A DNA stretch of 47,809 bases from SKLM01 sp964421785 (GTDB taxonomy: Bacteria > Chloroflexota > Anaerolineae > B4-G1): NCBI GenBank assembly GCA_964421785.1, contig CAYQZG010000013.1, positions 1 through 47,809 on the forward strand, written 5' to 3'. The notes below the pieces were generated by a model. It did no database searches, was not told the DNA's origin, and saw only the letters and a list, made by a program, of their open reading frames with translations. Positions 18,080 to 24,938 of this stretch are shown here, piece by piece. A program made the position numbers and the translations under genes. Positions within the stretch are counted from its first letter, which is position 1. Each line of letters begins with the position of its first letter.

Positions 18080-18125
18080 TGTTCCCCTCACAATCTAGCA
18101 GGCCGACGATACACTCAGCCACATA

Positions 18126-18155
18126 ATGATATCACGAATGCGACGAAGCGACCAA
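18126..18155 (-). promoter_or_regulatory. Possible promoter of the DUF6391-like gene
   Basis: Minus strand TTGGTC (18155-18150), an 18-bp spacer and TATCAT (18131-18126), about 47 bp upstream of the start. The -35 match is weak. Confidence 0.4.
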
Positions 18156-18242
18156 TTCGAGCGAGGTTAACAGGCCAGCTTGTCGGGCCGGTGGCGCCGA
18201 ACGAGGAGCCAGCTGGTTGTCCTTCCCTCACGCTTGACTTAG

Positions 18243-18251
18243 TGCTATAAT
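18243..18251 (+). promoter_or_regulatory. Extended -10 promoter of the metalloprotease gene
   Basis: TGC-TATAAT at 18243-18251 is a perfect extended -10 element 55 bp before the start codon. No good -35 lies 16-18 bp upstream; TTGACT at 18234 is too close to serve. Confidence 0.6.
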
Positions 18252-18306
18252 ACTATCTAACTGAAGAAAATACAGACGTTTATCAAGAGTATTTAGGAGT
18301 AACTGT

Positions 18307-20316
18307 ATGAAAACCTCCCATCTTCTCATTCTTGTGGCTGTCTTGGTCTTGGTCTTGGCCGTAGCCTGCTGTTGTTGTACAGTAAGCTTAGTCGTATTCA
18401 ACAGCGCGGGCGACTTTCCAACCCTGCCCGAGGTCGAGGTTACAGTCCCTCCAGTCTTTGATACGCCAACGCCTGCTCCCACGCCTACTCTCAATCGAGA
18501 TCCGGCGGGAGACCTTGGAGAGGATACTGAGGCGTTGTTAGAGGGTACGATCATTCCCGAGCGCGACCTTCACAAGTTGGCGATTCGACTGCGCGGGCTC
18601 CCGCCCGACACACCGCGTACGATCAACCAAGAGGGCTCACCTGACTACGAGGTAGGGACGCGACGCCTCTTTCACGCCTCGAATGTAGACACAGAAGAGC
18701 GTTTCGACCTCTATGCCACGTTGAGTTACAAGACCGAGCACGTCTATATGTGGGTGGAGGAAGGCGAACCCGTTGATCAGGAAGACCTGGAGGCTGCAGC
18801 TGACCTCTTCGAGGAGCAGACCTACACGACCAATCGAGCCTTCTTCGGCTCCGAGTGGTACCCGGGCGTGGACAACGATCCTCACTTGAGTATCCTCCAC
18901 GCCACGAATCTGGGGAGCACGGTCGCTGGCTACTACTCCAGCGCCGATGAGTTCGTCTCTCAGGTTCGAGAGGACTCCAACGAGATGGAGATGTTCTACA
19001 TCAACATCGACAACGTGTCACCGAACAGTGACTTCTACAACGGGGTGTTGGCTCACGAGTTCCAGCATATGATCCACTGGTACAACGATCGCAACGAGGA
19101 GACCTGGCTGAATGAAGGGTTTTCCGAGCTTGCGACCTATCTGAACGGCTTCGACGTCGGTGGGGCCGACTACCTCTTTGCCAGCGCGCCGGATACTCAG
19201 CTCAACACGTGGCCATCTGGACCCGGCGCTGCCGGAGGCAACTACGGAGGTTCCTATCTGTTTACATCGTACTTCCTGGATCGTTTCGGCTCTGATGCGA
19301 CAAAGGCTTTGGTTGCTCATCAAGAGAATTCGTTCGCCAGTGTGGAGGATGTGCTCCGTCGACAAAGCAGCGGTGTGACCTACGATGCTTTGTTTGGAGA
19401 TTGGGTCGTTGCCAATCTACTTGATGACCCGACCATCGACGATGGTCGTTATGGCTACGAGGATATCGACCCTCCAACCGTCGATGTCAAGACGACCTAT
19501 TTTCAGAACGCCTACCCCGTCTCGGAGAAGGCCACTGTGCATCAGCACGGCACCGATTACATCGAGTTGCAGAGTAAGCGACCGTTGACTCTCACGTTCA
19601 CCGGTTCCACCCAAGTTGGCCTGGTCGACACAACGGCCCATAGCGGACAGTACGTCTGGTGGTCGAATCGCGGGGATGACTCCGATATGTCGTTGACGCA
19701 GTCCTTCGATCTCTCAGACGTTAGCGAGGCCACACTGTCCTATTGGGTCTGGTATGATATCGAGGACAACTGGGATTACGCTTACGTGGAGGCTAGCACT
19801 GACGGAGGGCAGACCTGGCAGATCCTTGAGACTCCCTCTGGCGTGGACACCAATCCTAACGGCAACTCATTTGGCTGGGCCTACACAGGTCAGAGCGGCG
19901 ATGGCGAGACGCCGGAGTGGATCAAAGAGGAGGTCGATCTCTCAGATTATGCCGGTCAGCGGGTCCTTCTTCGCTTCGAGTACATCACTGACGATGCCGT
20001 CAATCGTCCCGGGTTTGTCTTGGACGACGTCAGTATCCCCGAGATCGGCTATGCGAGCGATTTCGAAGCAGATGAAGGGGCATGGGAATCGGCCGGTTTC
20101 ATCCGCCATGCCAACGTTCTCTCTCAGCACTGGCTGGTGCAGGTGATCCTCTTCGGCCCTGAGACAACGGTTAGGCGCTTGGAGCTTGAGCAAGATCAGT
20201 CTGGCTCGTGGCCTATCCCGTTGAGCGAGGCGTCCGACCGGGCAGTCATTACTGTGTCCGCCTTTGCGCCAGTGACGACGGAGCTGGCTTCGTACGGCTA
20301 TGAGATAGCCGACTGA
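18307..20316 (+). CDS. Secreted M30-like zinc metalloprotease with C-terminal MAM-like domain
   Basis: The 669-residue exported protein opens with a hydrophobic segment (6-32) that contains four consecutive cysteines (21-24) and could be a signal peptide or lipid anchor. A Thr-Pro linker (about 50-62) follows. The catalytic core has AHEFQHMIHW (H250, E251, H254) and NEGFSE (E270 or E274), the HExxH...E zinc pattern; HEFQHM is typical of hyicolysin-type M30 peptidases. The C-terminal half (about 435-590) has GQYVWWSNRGDDSDMSL... LSYWVWYDIE...DGGQTW, as in the MAM-like domain of immune inhibitor A-type proteases. The start is set by AGGAG seven bases upstream. It stands alone between opposite-strand genes. 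It probably degrades external protein; its substrate is unknown. Confidence 0.82.
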   Translation: MKTSHLLILVAVLVLVLAVACCCCTVSLVVFNSAGDFPTLPEVEVTVPPVFDTPTPAPTPTLNRDPAGDLGEDTEALLEGTIIPERDLHKLAIRLRGLPPDTPRTINQEGSPDYEVGTRRLFHASNVDTEERFDLYATLSYKTEHVYMWVEEGEPVDQEDLEAAADLFEEQTYTTNRAFFGSEWYPGVDNDPHLSILHATNLGSTVAGYYSSADEFVSQVREDSNEMEMFYINIDNVSPNSDFYNGVLAHEFQHMIHWYNDRNEETWLNEGFSELATYLNGFDVGGADYLFASAPDTQLNTWPSGPGAAGGNYGGSYLFTSYFLDRFGSDATKALVAHQENSFASVEDVLRRQSSGVTYDALFGDWVVANLLDDPTIDDGRYGYEDIDPPTVDVKTTYFQNAYPVSEKATVHQHGTDYIELQSKRPLTLTFTGSTQVGLVDTTAHSGQYVWWSNRGDDSDMSLTQSFDLSDVSEATLSYWVWYDIEDNWDYAYVEASTDGGQTWQILETPSGVDTNPNGNSFGWAYTGQSGDGETPEWIKEEVDLSDYAGQRVLLRFEYITDDAVNRPGFVLDDVSIPEIGYASDFEADEGAWESAGFIRHANVLSQHWLVQVILFGPETTVRRLELEQDQSGSWPIPLSEASDRAVITVSAFAPVTTELASYGYEIAD

Positions 20317-20352
20317 GGGATGAGCTCGAGAGCTGATAAGACTGTGGAGCCG

Positions 20353-20385
20353 GGTTCGGCCAAGCCCACCGTTGGGCCGCTCACC
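20353..20385. repeat. Palindromic repeat family C
   Basis: GGTTCGGCCAAGCCCACCG followed by TTGGGCCGCTCACC, with inverted GCCCA/TGGGC arms. It lies between two convergent genes. Close copies are at 21776-21809 and 23668-23702. Confidence 0.7.
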
Positions 20386-20438
20386 GGGGTAGGTCGCAGT
20401 GTGAGCCTCTCGAGACCTGGATAGACTCGACTGCGATC

Positions 20439-21533
20439 TCACCAATGAATGTTGACCAATGTGCCCACGGAGGCCCAGTGGTAGAGCCATCGCGCCTCAT
20501 CGGTAGGTAAGTTGATGCAGCCGTGGCTCATTGGATGGCCAAAGTTGTTGTGCCAGTATGTGCCGTGGATGCCATAACCGCGATGGAAGTACATCGTGTA
20601 GGGTACGTCGGGCAGGTAGTACCCAGGCCCGCTCATGTCGTCCTGAAGGAATTTGACGTATATGTGATACTTGCCCACCGGCGTGGGGGTCCGAGATAGC
20701 CCCGTCGAGACAAGCGTGGAGCGGACGGGGGACTGGCCCACGTAGGCAGTGAGTGTCTGATGGCTCAGGTCTACGTCAATCCAACGCACGTTGCCCCCAA
20801 AAGAGGATCGTGCTGGTGAAAGATCCTCGGGTGTGGGGGAGGGCGGCGGGTCGGTAGGACGCGGTGTCGCCGTCGGCAACGGCGTTGGCGTGTTAGAGGA
20901 CGTCACCGTCGGGGTCGGCGTCCAGGTCGGTGTCCGGGTCGGCGTTGGGGTATCTGTCTCCGTCGGCGTAGCGGTCGGTATCGGCGATGACGTTATGGTC
21001 GGTGTGACGGTGGGGAGAGGTGTGGGGGTACGCGTCGGCGTTGGCGATGGCGTGATGGTCGGCGTTGGGCAGGGGGTGGCGGCCTTGGCTGCCACTGCGG
21101 GCAGTTCCTGAGGCGAGTACCATAGGATGACCAATAGCATCCCGGCGACAAAGGCTACTAAGGACCCGAGGGCAACCAGAGGCAAGACCTGATGCCATTG
21201 CCTGTTGGATTCGATACGTTCGCCAAAGGGGGCGTTGGCCTGCCGAGGTTCGTGAGAGGCGCGCTCGGGCGACGCCGAGGAGCTCAAGCGTGATTGAGCC
21301 CATTGTCGGGCTGCGAGCGCACGATCGTTGTCGGGATCAAGAGTCAGCACACGCTCGGCGTACGCCAGGCTGGCACGAGGGTTATCGTTCAACCACGCCA
21401 GCCATAGCAGAGCTGCCAAGTTGGTTGGCTCGCGGTGCAAGACATGCCGAAACGTGCGCCGCGCCTCGGCTTTCTGCCCCTTTCGCGCTGCGGCTTCCCC
21501 TCTTCTTAGCAGCTTGGCGCTACGGTGGTCCAT
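20439..21533 (-). CDS. Membrane-anchored L,D-transpeptidase (YkuD domain)
   Basis: The enzyme cross-links peptidoglycan or attaches proteins to it through a cysteine acyl intermediate. The layout is: N-terminal TPR-like helices (about 1-85), one membrane helix (116-139), a low-complexity Thr/Pro linker (about 152-236), and a YkuD domain (about 250-364). The catalytic signature is complete: HGTYWHNNFGHPMSHGCINL, with H337 and C339. The orientation puts the N-terminal TPR in the cytoplasm and the catalytic domain outside, the linker spanning the wall region. The linker DNA is a run of degenerate CGT/CGG-like repeats. The presence of this enzyme argues for a peptidoglycan wall in the host. A likely promoter lies at 21728-21756. 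Confidence 0.9.
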   Translation of the reverse strand: MDHRSAKLLRRGEAAARKGQKAEARRTFRHVLHREPTNLAALLWLAWLNDNPRASLAYAERVLTLDPDNDRALAARQWAQSRLSSSASPERASHEPRQANAPFGERIESNRQWHQVLPLVALGSLVAFVAGMLLVILWYSPQELPAVAAKAATPCPTPTITPSPTPTRTPTPLPTVTPTITSSPIPTATPTETDTPTPTRTPTWTPTPTVTSSNTPTPLPTATPRPTDPPPSPTPEDLSPARSSFGGNVRWIDVDLSHQTLTAYVGQSPVRSTLVSTGLSRTPTPVGKYHIYVKFLQDDMSGPGYYLPDVPYTMYFHRGYGIHGTYWHNNFGHPMSHGCINLPTDEARWLYHWASVGTLVNIHW

Positions 21534-21542
21534 CGGTATTCA

Positions 21543-21570
21543 CCCTTCGACGGGCTCAGGATGCTTTCCT
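21543..21570. repeat. Dispersed repeat with CCCTTCGACGGGCTCAGG core
   Basis: CCCTTCGACGGGCTCAGG resembles a short palindromic intergenic repeat common in many bacteria. The last 16 bases, CTCAGGATGCTTTCCT (21555-21570), recur exactly at 22800-22815. Confidence 0.55.
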
Positions 21571-21605
21571 CTCCTATTTGATGCAAGGTTACTCGGTCAG
21601 GAGGT

Positions 21606-21620
21606 CGACGCAGCTACCTT
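21606..21620. repeat. Partial family A repeat
   Basis: GTCGACGCAGCTACC is identical to 40-54. The rest of 21534-21829 contains no gene I can support; it holds several such fragments and the leader of the L,D-transpeptidase gene. Confidence 0.5.
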
Positions 21621-21727
21621 CCCCTCGTTGCTCTGGCGCCCTAAGGACTTGGACTTGGCGCCTGACTTGCTGCCGTCACGGGAGGAAGGGGCAGCTGCCT
21701 CAAGCAAATGAGTATGCCATTGCGCCA

Positions 21728-21756
21728 AGTCTAGCATCGGACAAGCGCTTTGTCAA
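21728..21756 (-). promoter_or_regulatory. Promoter of the L,D-transpeptidase gene
   Basis: Minus strand TTGACA (21756-21751), a 17-bp spacer and TAGACT (21733-21728). It implies a leader of about 190 nt that carries the dispersed repeats at 21543-21620. Confidence 0.6.
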
Positions 21757-21775
21757 TTAGAGCTGTCGACAGAAT

Positions 21776-21809
21776 GGGTTCCAAGCCCAACGTGTTGGGC
21801 CGCTCGCCA
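21776..21809. repeat. Palindromic repeat family C before mevalonate kinase
   Basis: GGGTTCCAAGCCCAACG then TGTTGGGCCGCTCGCCA. It ends nine bases before the AGGAG site of the mevalonate kinase gene, so it lies in or next to the 5' leader. Confidence 0.7.
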
Positions 21810-21829
21810 CAGAAAGTAGGAGCAATCAC

Positions 21830-22774
21830 GTGACAGGATCCTCGGTTCGCTCGTCTGCTCCTGGGAAGGCTATTCTCTTTGGCGAACACGCCGTCGTCTA
21901 TGGGGAACCGGCCATTGCAGTCCCTGTCACTCAGGTTGAGGCCACGGCATATGTTGAGCCCGCGCCATCCGGTAGTGGCCTGACCTTGATCGCTGCTGAC
22001 CTGGGTGAATCCTTCAACCTGACCGCGGCTCCGAAGGACGCCCCACTGGCCGCCGCTGCCCGCCTCGCGCTGGACCATCTGCATACGTCAATTCCCGATG
22101 CCAGACTCACGGTTCAATCCACGATCCCGATTGCAAGTGGCCTGGGCAGTGGGGCTGCTGTCTCGGCGGCCTTGGTACGGGCTCTGGCGGATTTTCTCGG
22201 TACCTCTCTTGCCCCGGCGGAGGTGAGCGATCTCGTCTATGAGGTGGAGAAAATCCATCACGGCACGCCCAGTGGCATCGACAACACCGTCATCGCTTAC
22301 GAGCGGCCGGTCTACTTCACTCGTGCGGGGGGCCCTGAGCCGGAGTTGTTGTCTGTTGGGTCGCCTTTCAGGTTGCTTATTGCCGATACCGGTCTTCCCA
22401 GCCCCACGAAACGCCTCGTCAGCCGGGTGCGAATGAGATGGCAGCGCGAGACGGCGCGCTACGAGGCGCTATTCAGGCGAATCGGAGATGTCGTCCGGGA
22501 GGCGCGTCGCCGAATCGAGGTAGGAGATGTCGACGCCCTGGGGCCCTTGATGGATGAGAACCACGGGCTCCTTGTCGATCTCGGCGTCTCGTCGTCTGCG
22601 CTGGATGGGTTGGTCGAGGCCGCGCGGATGGCGGGCGCGACCGGTGCGAAGCTCTCAGGGGCCGGCCAAGGTGGGAACATGCTGGCGCTGGTCCATGCCG
22701 GAGGTATGGATCAGGTGATCGCTGCACTGAGGAAAGCAGGAGCGACGCGCGCGATCCAAACGACTGTGGCATGA
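21830..22774 (+). CDS. mvk: Mevalonate kinase
   Basis: This enzyme phosphorylates mevalonate with ATP in the mevalonate route to isopentenyl diphosphate. It is 314 residues long, of the GHMP kinase superfamily. Motif 1 is APGKAILFGEHAVVYGEPA (10-28), the ATP loop is PIASGLGSGAAVSAAL (about 100-115), GTPSGIDN (145-152) holds the expected catalytic Asp (D151), and the C-terminal motif is AKLSGAGQGGNMLAL. The HGTPSGID phrase favours mevalonate kinase over other GHMP kinases. The start is GTG 21830, with AGGAG seven bases upstream. It is not linked to other mevalonate-pathway genes here. Mevalonate-type genes occur in some Chloroflexota and are otherwise uncommon in bacteria outside a few groups. 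Confidence 0.88.
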   Translation: MTGSSVRSSAPGKAILFGEHAVVYGEPAIAVPVTQVEATAYVEPAPSGSGLTLIAADLGESFNLTAAPKDAPLAAAARLALDHLHTSIPDARLTVQSTIPIASGLGSGAAVSAALVRALADFLGTSLAPAEVSDLVYEVEKIHHGTPSGIDNTVIAYERPVYFTRAGGPEPELLSVGSPFRLLIADTGLPSPTKRLVSRVRMRWQRETARYEALFRRIGDVVREARRRIEVGDVDALGPLMDENHGLLVDLGVSSSALDGLVEAARMAGATGAKLSGAGQGGNMLALVHAGGMDQVIAALRKAGATRAIQTTVA

Positions 22775-22783
22775 GACCGTGCC

Positions 22784-22817
22784 AGCATCCTCCAACAGAC
22801 TCAGGATGCTTTCCTTT
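22784..22817 (+). terminator. Likely terminator after mevalonate kinase
   Basis: AGCATCCT (22784-22791) and AGGATGCT (22803-22810) form a perfect eight-base stem with an 11-base loop, followed by TTCCTTT. It lies between two convergent genes. Its right arm belongs to a repeat shared with 21555-21570. Confidence 0.5.
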
Positions 22818-22833
22818 GAGCAGTTGCCACCTG

Positions 22834-23520
22834 CTACGTCTCTTGGAAGCGGGTCTCTAGCTCCTCCAGCAATTCCGCCGCCTCTACGAGCTTATCCAGC
22901 GGATTCTCCTCGCCGGCGAAGTAGCGATAATCGCACGGCATGACGTCAAGCTTGTCGATCAAATCGCGGTGTCGATCTCGGACAGCGCTGTCACTGACGC
23001 CGTAGAAATCAGCTATTTTATATCGTCTTACCGGGCGTAGATTGACCTTGCGCACGATGTAGTCTAGGGCCGCTGCCCACGTTTCCGCCTTGCGAATGAT
23101 CAGTTGCTCGCGGCCCAGCGCGACCCGGTACTCCAACCACATCTGAAGGGCTGCACCCACCTCCTCGACCGGCATCCCGGCCTGAGTCATCTTGGTGGTG
23201 AGTACCTGCTCCACCTCATCCATGCCGCTGGCGAAGAGTTGCTCGAAGCGATCCGTCAGGTGGGAATCGGGCTCCAACCTGATGAAATCAGCCAGGACAC
23301 GAAGAGCCTGGTCATAGTCACCACTGCGGGCCAGAGCCTGAGCGAGGTTCAAGTGATAATCGGGATTCTCGGGGTTGAGCTCGACAGCGGCTTTGAGTTC
23401 CTGGATTGCCAGGTCAACGTTCCACGCCTCGTAAGCTTCAACACCGGCCTTCTGGTGTTCCAACGCCTTGCGGCGGTCTCTATTGGTGATCTTTTTCGTG
23501 GTCATTCGATTTGTCCCCAT
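22834..23520 (-). CDS. TPR protein with C-terminal HTH-like (DUF6398-like) region
   Basis: The 228-residue soluble protein begins with a basic segment and a TPR pair: EAYEAWNVDLAIQELKAAVELNPENPDYHLNLAQALARSGDYDQA split over two units. The second half contains ETWAAALDYIVRKVN, then RYKIADFYGVSDSAVRDRHRDL, which reads as a helix-turn-helix and resembles my recollection of DUF6398. The role is unknown; DNA or nucleic-acid binding is plausible. I place the start at ATG 23520, with AGAGG five bases before; the open frame extends upstream to 23640 but would swallow the promoter. It is transcribed divergently from the coiled-coil gene, from a promoter that mirrors that gene's own. Confidence 0.7.
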   Translation of the reverse strand: MGTNRMTTKKITNRDRRKALEHQKAGVEAYEAWNVDLAIQELKAAVELNPENPDYHLNLAQALARSGDYDQALRVLADFIRLEPDSHLTDRFEQLFASGMDEVEQVLTTKMTQAGMPVEEVGAALQMWLEYRVALGREQLIIRKAETWAAALDYIVRKVNLRPVRRYKIADFYGVSDSAVRDRHRDLIDKLDVMPCDYRYFAGEENPLDKLVEAAELLEELETRFQET

Positions 23521-23560
23521 GAGAGCCTCTGTAAGCAGATGCGCCGCCAATGATATCTCG

Positions 23561-23589
23561 ATTATAGCACAGTAGGCTGAGATGGACAA
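23561..23589 (-). promoter_or_regulatory. Divergent promoter, minus strand
   Basis: Minus strand TTGTCC (23589-23584), a 17-bp spacer and TGC-TATAAT (-10 at 23566-23561), 40 bp upstream of the TPR/HTH gene. Confidence 0.7.
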
Positions 23590-23602
23590 AAAGTCGTTGT
23601 CC
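23584..23602. promoter_or_regulatory. Inverted repeat across both divergent -35 boxes
   Basis: GGACAA-AAAGTCG-TTGTCC, a 19-bp inverted repeat whose arms are the -35 hexamers of the two divergent promoters. It could be a shared operator; the binding protein is unknown. Confidence 0.5.
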
Positions 23603-23625
23603 TTGCAGGGGAAAGATGTTATAAT
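23597..23625 (+). promoter_or_regulatory. Divergent promoter, plus strand
   Basis: TTGTCC (23597-23602), a 17-bp spacer and TGT-TATAAT (-10 at 23620-23625). It drives the coiled-coil gene and probably selB and the genes after it. Hexamers and spacing are the same as in the minus-strand partner. Confidence 0.72.
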
Positions 23626-23667
23626 CGATCGCCGGGGCATCTGTTTATCTCGCGGACAATCATCCGA

Positions 23668-23702
23668 TGGGTCCGGCTAAGCCCAGCGTTGGGCCGCTCA
23701 CC
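23668..23702. repeat. Palindromic repeat family C in a 5' leader
   Basis: GGGTCCGGCTAAGCCCAGCG then TTGGGCCGCTCACC. It lies between the promoter at 23597-23625 and the ribosome binding site at 23705-23711. It contains an in-frame ATG (23667) that would add 17 repeat-derived residues to the coiled-coil protein. Confidence 0.72.
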
Positions 23703-23717
23703 ATAGGGGAGTTGAAT

Positions 23718-24926
23718 ATGGTAACGAAGGTAACCGAGTCGATGGATCTGTCGCAGGCGCTGCAAACTCTCAAGTGGCTCGATCAGGAGAGGCGCAAGGA
23801 CAAAGCTACCATCGCAAAGCTTGAAGAGCAGTTGAGAGAACAAGAGAGACAGATTGCGAGGGGGGCGAGCCGAATACAAGATCTTCAAAGTTCCTTGGCT
23901 CGTGTGGAGAGCACGTTGTCCAGGATTGATGAGTTTGAGCAGATGGTCTCTAACTACAAGAGGGAGATGACCTTTCAACTCGAGGAGCGGGACGAGAATT
24001 GGCGCAAGGAGCGCGCTGAAGCCCAGCGGCTGCGGCGAATCGAACACGAAGGGATGAAGGAGCACCTCAGTCGTCTGGAGAAGGAGCTCCGTGTGCTGCC
24101 ACGTTACGACGAGCAACTGGTTGCACGTCAGGCCGAGCTGGAACGGATGAATCGGAACGTCCAGGGTCTGGAAGGTACCGTGGCCGACATGGATAAGCGA
24201 GTTGAGGATTCGACGAACGCGGTATCCTATCTGGAGGAACGGCGCCGCTCTGATCATCGTCGCCTCATTGAGTTGGAAAAAGACATACCTGAGCTTGATA
24301 AGAAGATCGAGAACCTGGCCTCGAAGATCCCTCTCGTCGAACAGAGCGTACAGAAACAGCGATCTCGTATCGGAGCGGCTATCCAGGCAACGAAGAAATA
24401 CGATGAGCAAATTGAAGAGTTGCGCATCTCTGATTTCCAGCGCGAGCAGAAGATGCAAGCCTACCTGAACCAAGGTGAGGAGGTAGCCGAGGAGCTGGAG
24501 CGAGTCCGTGAGCAGACGCATGGCTTCATTGAGCGAAGGCAGCAGGTGAAGCAAGCCCTCAGTGCCCTAGAGACGTTCAAAACACGCATTGAGAGACGTC
24601 AGGACGAGATGGCTGAGAGACAGCGCATCTCCGAGGAGCGCATCGAGCGTGAATGGGAGGAGTGGCAAACGGAGCGAGCCAAGGAGCTAAAGAAACGAGA
24701 GGTCGTCGTGGATCAGCGTTGGCAGCGTCAAGACGACGTTGACGTTAGGCAACAGAGGCGTTTGGAGGCTTTGGAAGAGATCGCGAAACTGTACCGCGAT
24801 CAGCTGAGCGCTCTGTGGGAAGCTCAGCGCGCTGATGCCAGGGTGCTTTTGAGCGCTGCTCAGGACGTGTACGAGGAGTTCGTCGCTCCGATCGACGAGC
24901 AGCTGGCCACCCTGCGTGGCGAGTGA
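23718..24926 (+). CDS. Long coiled-coil protein of unknown function
   Basis: The 402-residue protein is almost wholly predicted coiled coil, rich in Glu, Arg, Gln and Leu (for example LEEQLREQERQIARGASRIQ and LARVESTLSRIDEFEQM). There is no signal peptide, membrane segment or catalytic motif. I chose ATG 23718, with AGGGGAG seven bases upstream; an upstream ATG at 23667 would translate the family C repeat. It ends 12 bp before selB and seems to lead an operon with it. SMC-like or filament-like roles are possible but unsupported. Its promoter is shared back to back with that of the TPR/HTH gene, so the pair may be functionally linked. Confidence 0.72.
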   Translation: MVTKVTESMDLSQALQTLKWLDQERRKDKATIAKLEEQLREQERQIARGASRIQDLQSSLARVESTLSRIDEFEQMVSNYKREMTFQLEERDENWRKERAEAQRLRRIEHEGMKEHLSRLEKELRVLPRYDEQLVARQAELERMNRNVQGLEGTVADMDKRVEDSTNAVSYLEERRRSDHRRLIELEKDIPELDKKIENLASKIPLVEQSVQKQRSRIGAAIQATKKYDEQIEELRISDFQREQKMQAYLNQGEEVAEELERVREQTHGFIERRQQVKQALSALETFKTRIERRQDEMAERQRISEERIEREWEEWQTERAKELKKREVVVDQRWQRQDDVDVRQQRRLEALEEIAKLYRDQLSALWEAQRADARVLLSAAQDVYEEFVAPIDEQLATLRGE

Positions 24927-24938
24927 GGGGAGCAAGGT

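Noticed and set aside
18234..18251. TTGACT...TATAAT as a complete promoter
   Set aside because: The spacer is only six bases. The -10 is kept as an extended -10 element without that -35.
20790..21111. Short-period repeat resembling a CRISPR or minisatellite
   Set aside because: It is the coding sequence of the Thr-Pro linker in the L,D-transpeptidase. Units are degenerate and there are no spacers.
23667..23717. Upstream ATG extending the coiled-coil protein by 17 residues
   Set aside because: The added residues are translated from dispersed repeat C, and a ribosome binding site lies between it and ATG 23718.
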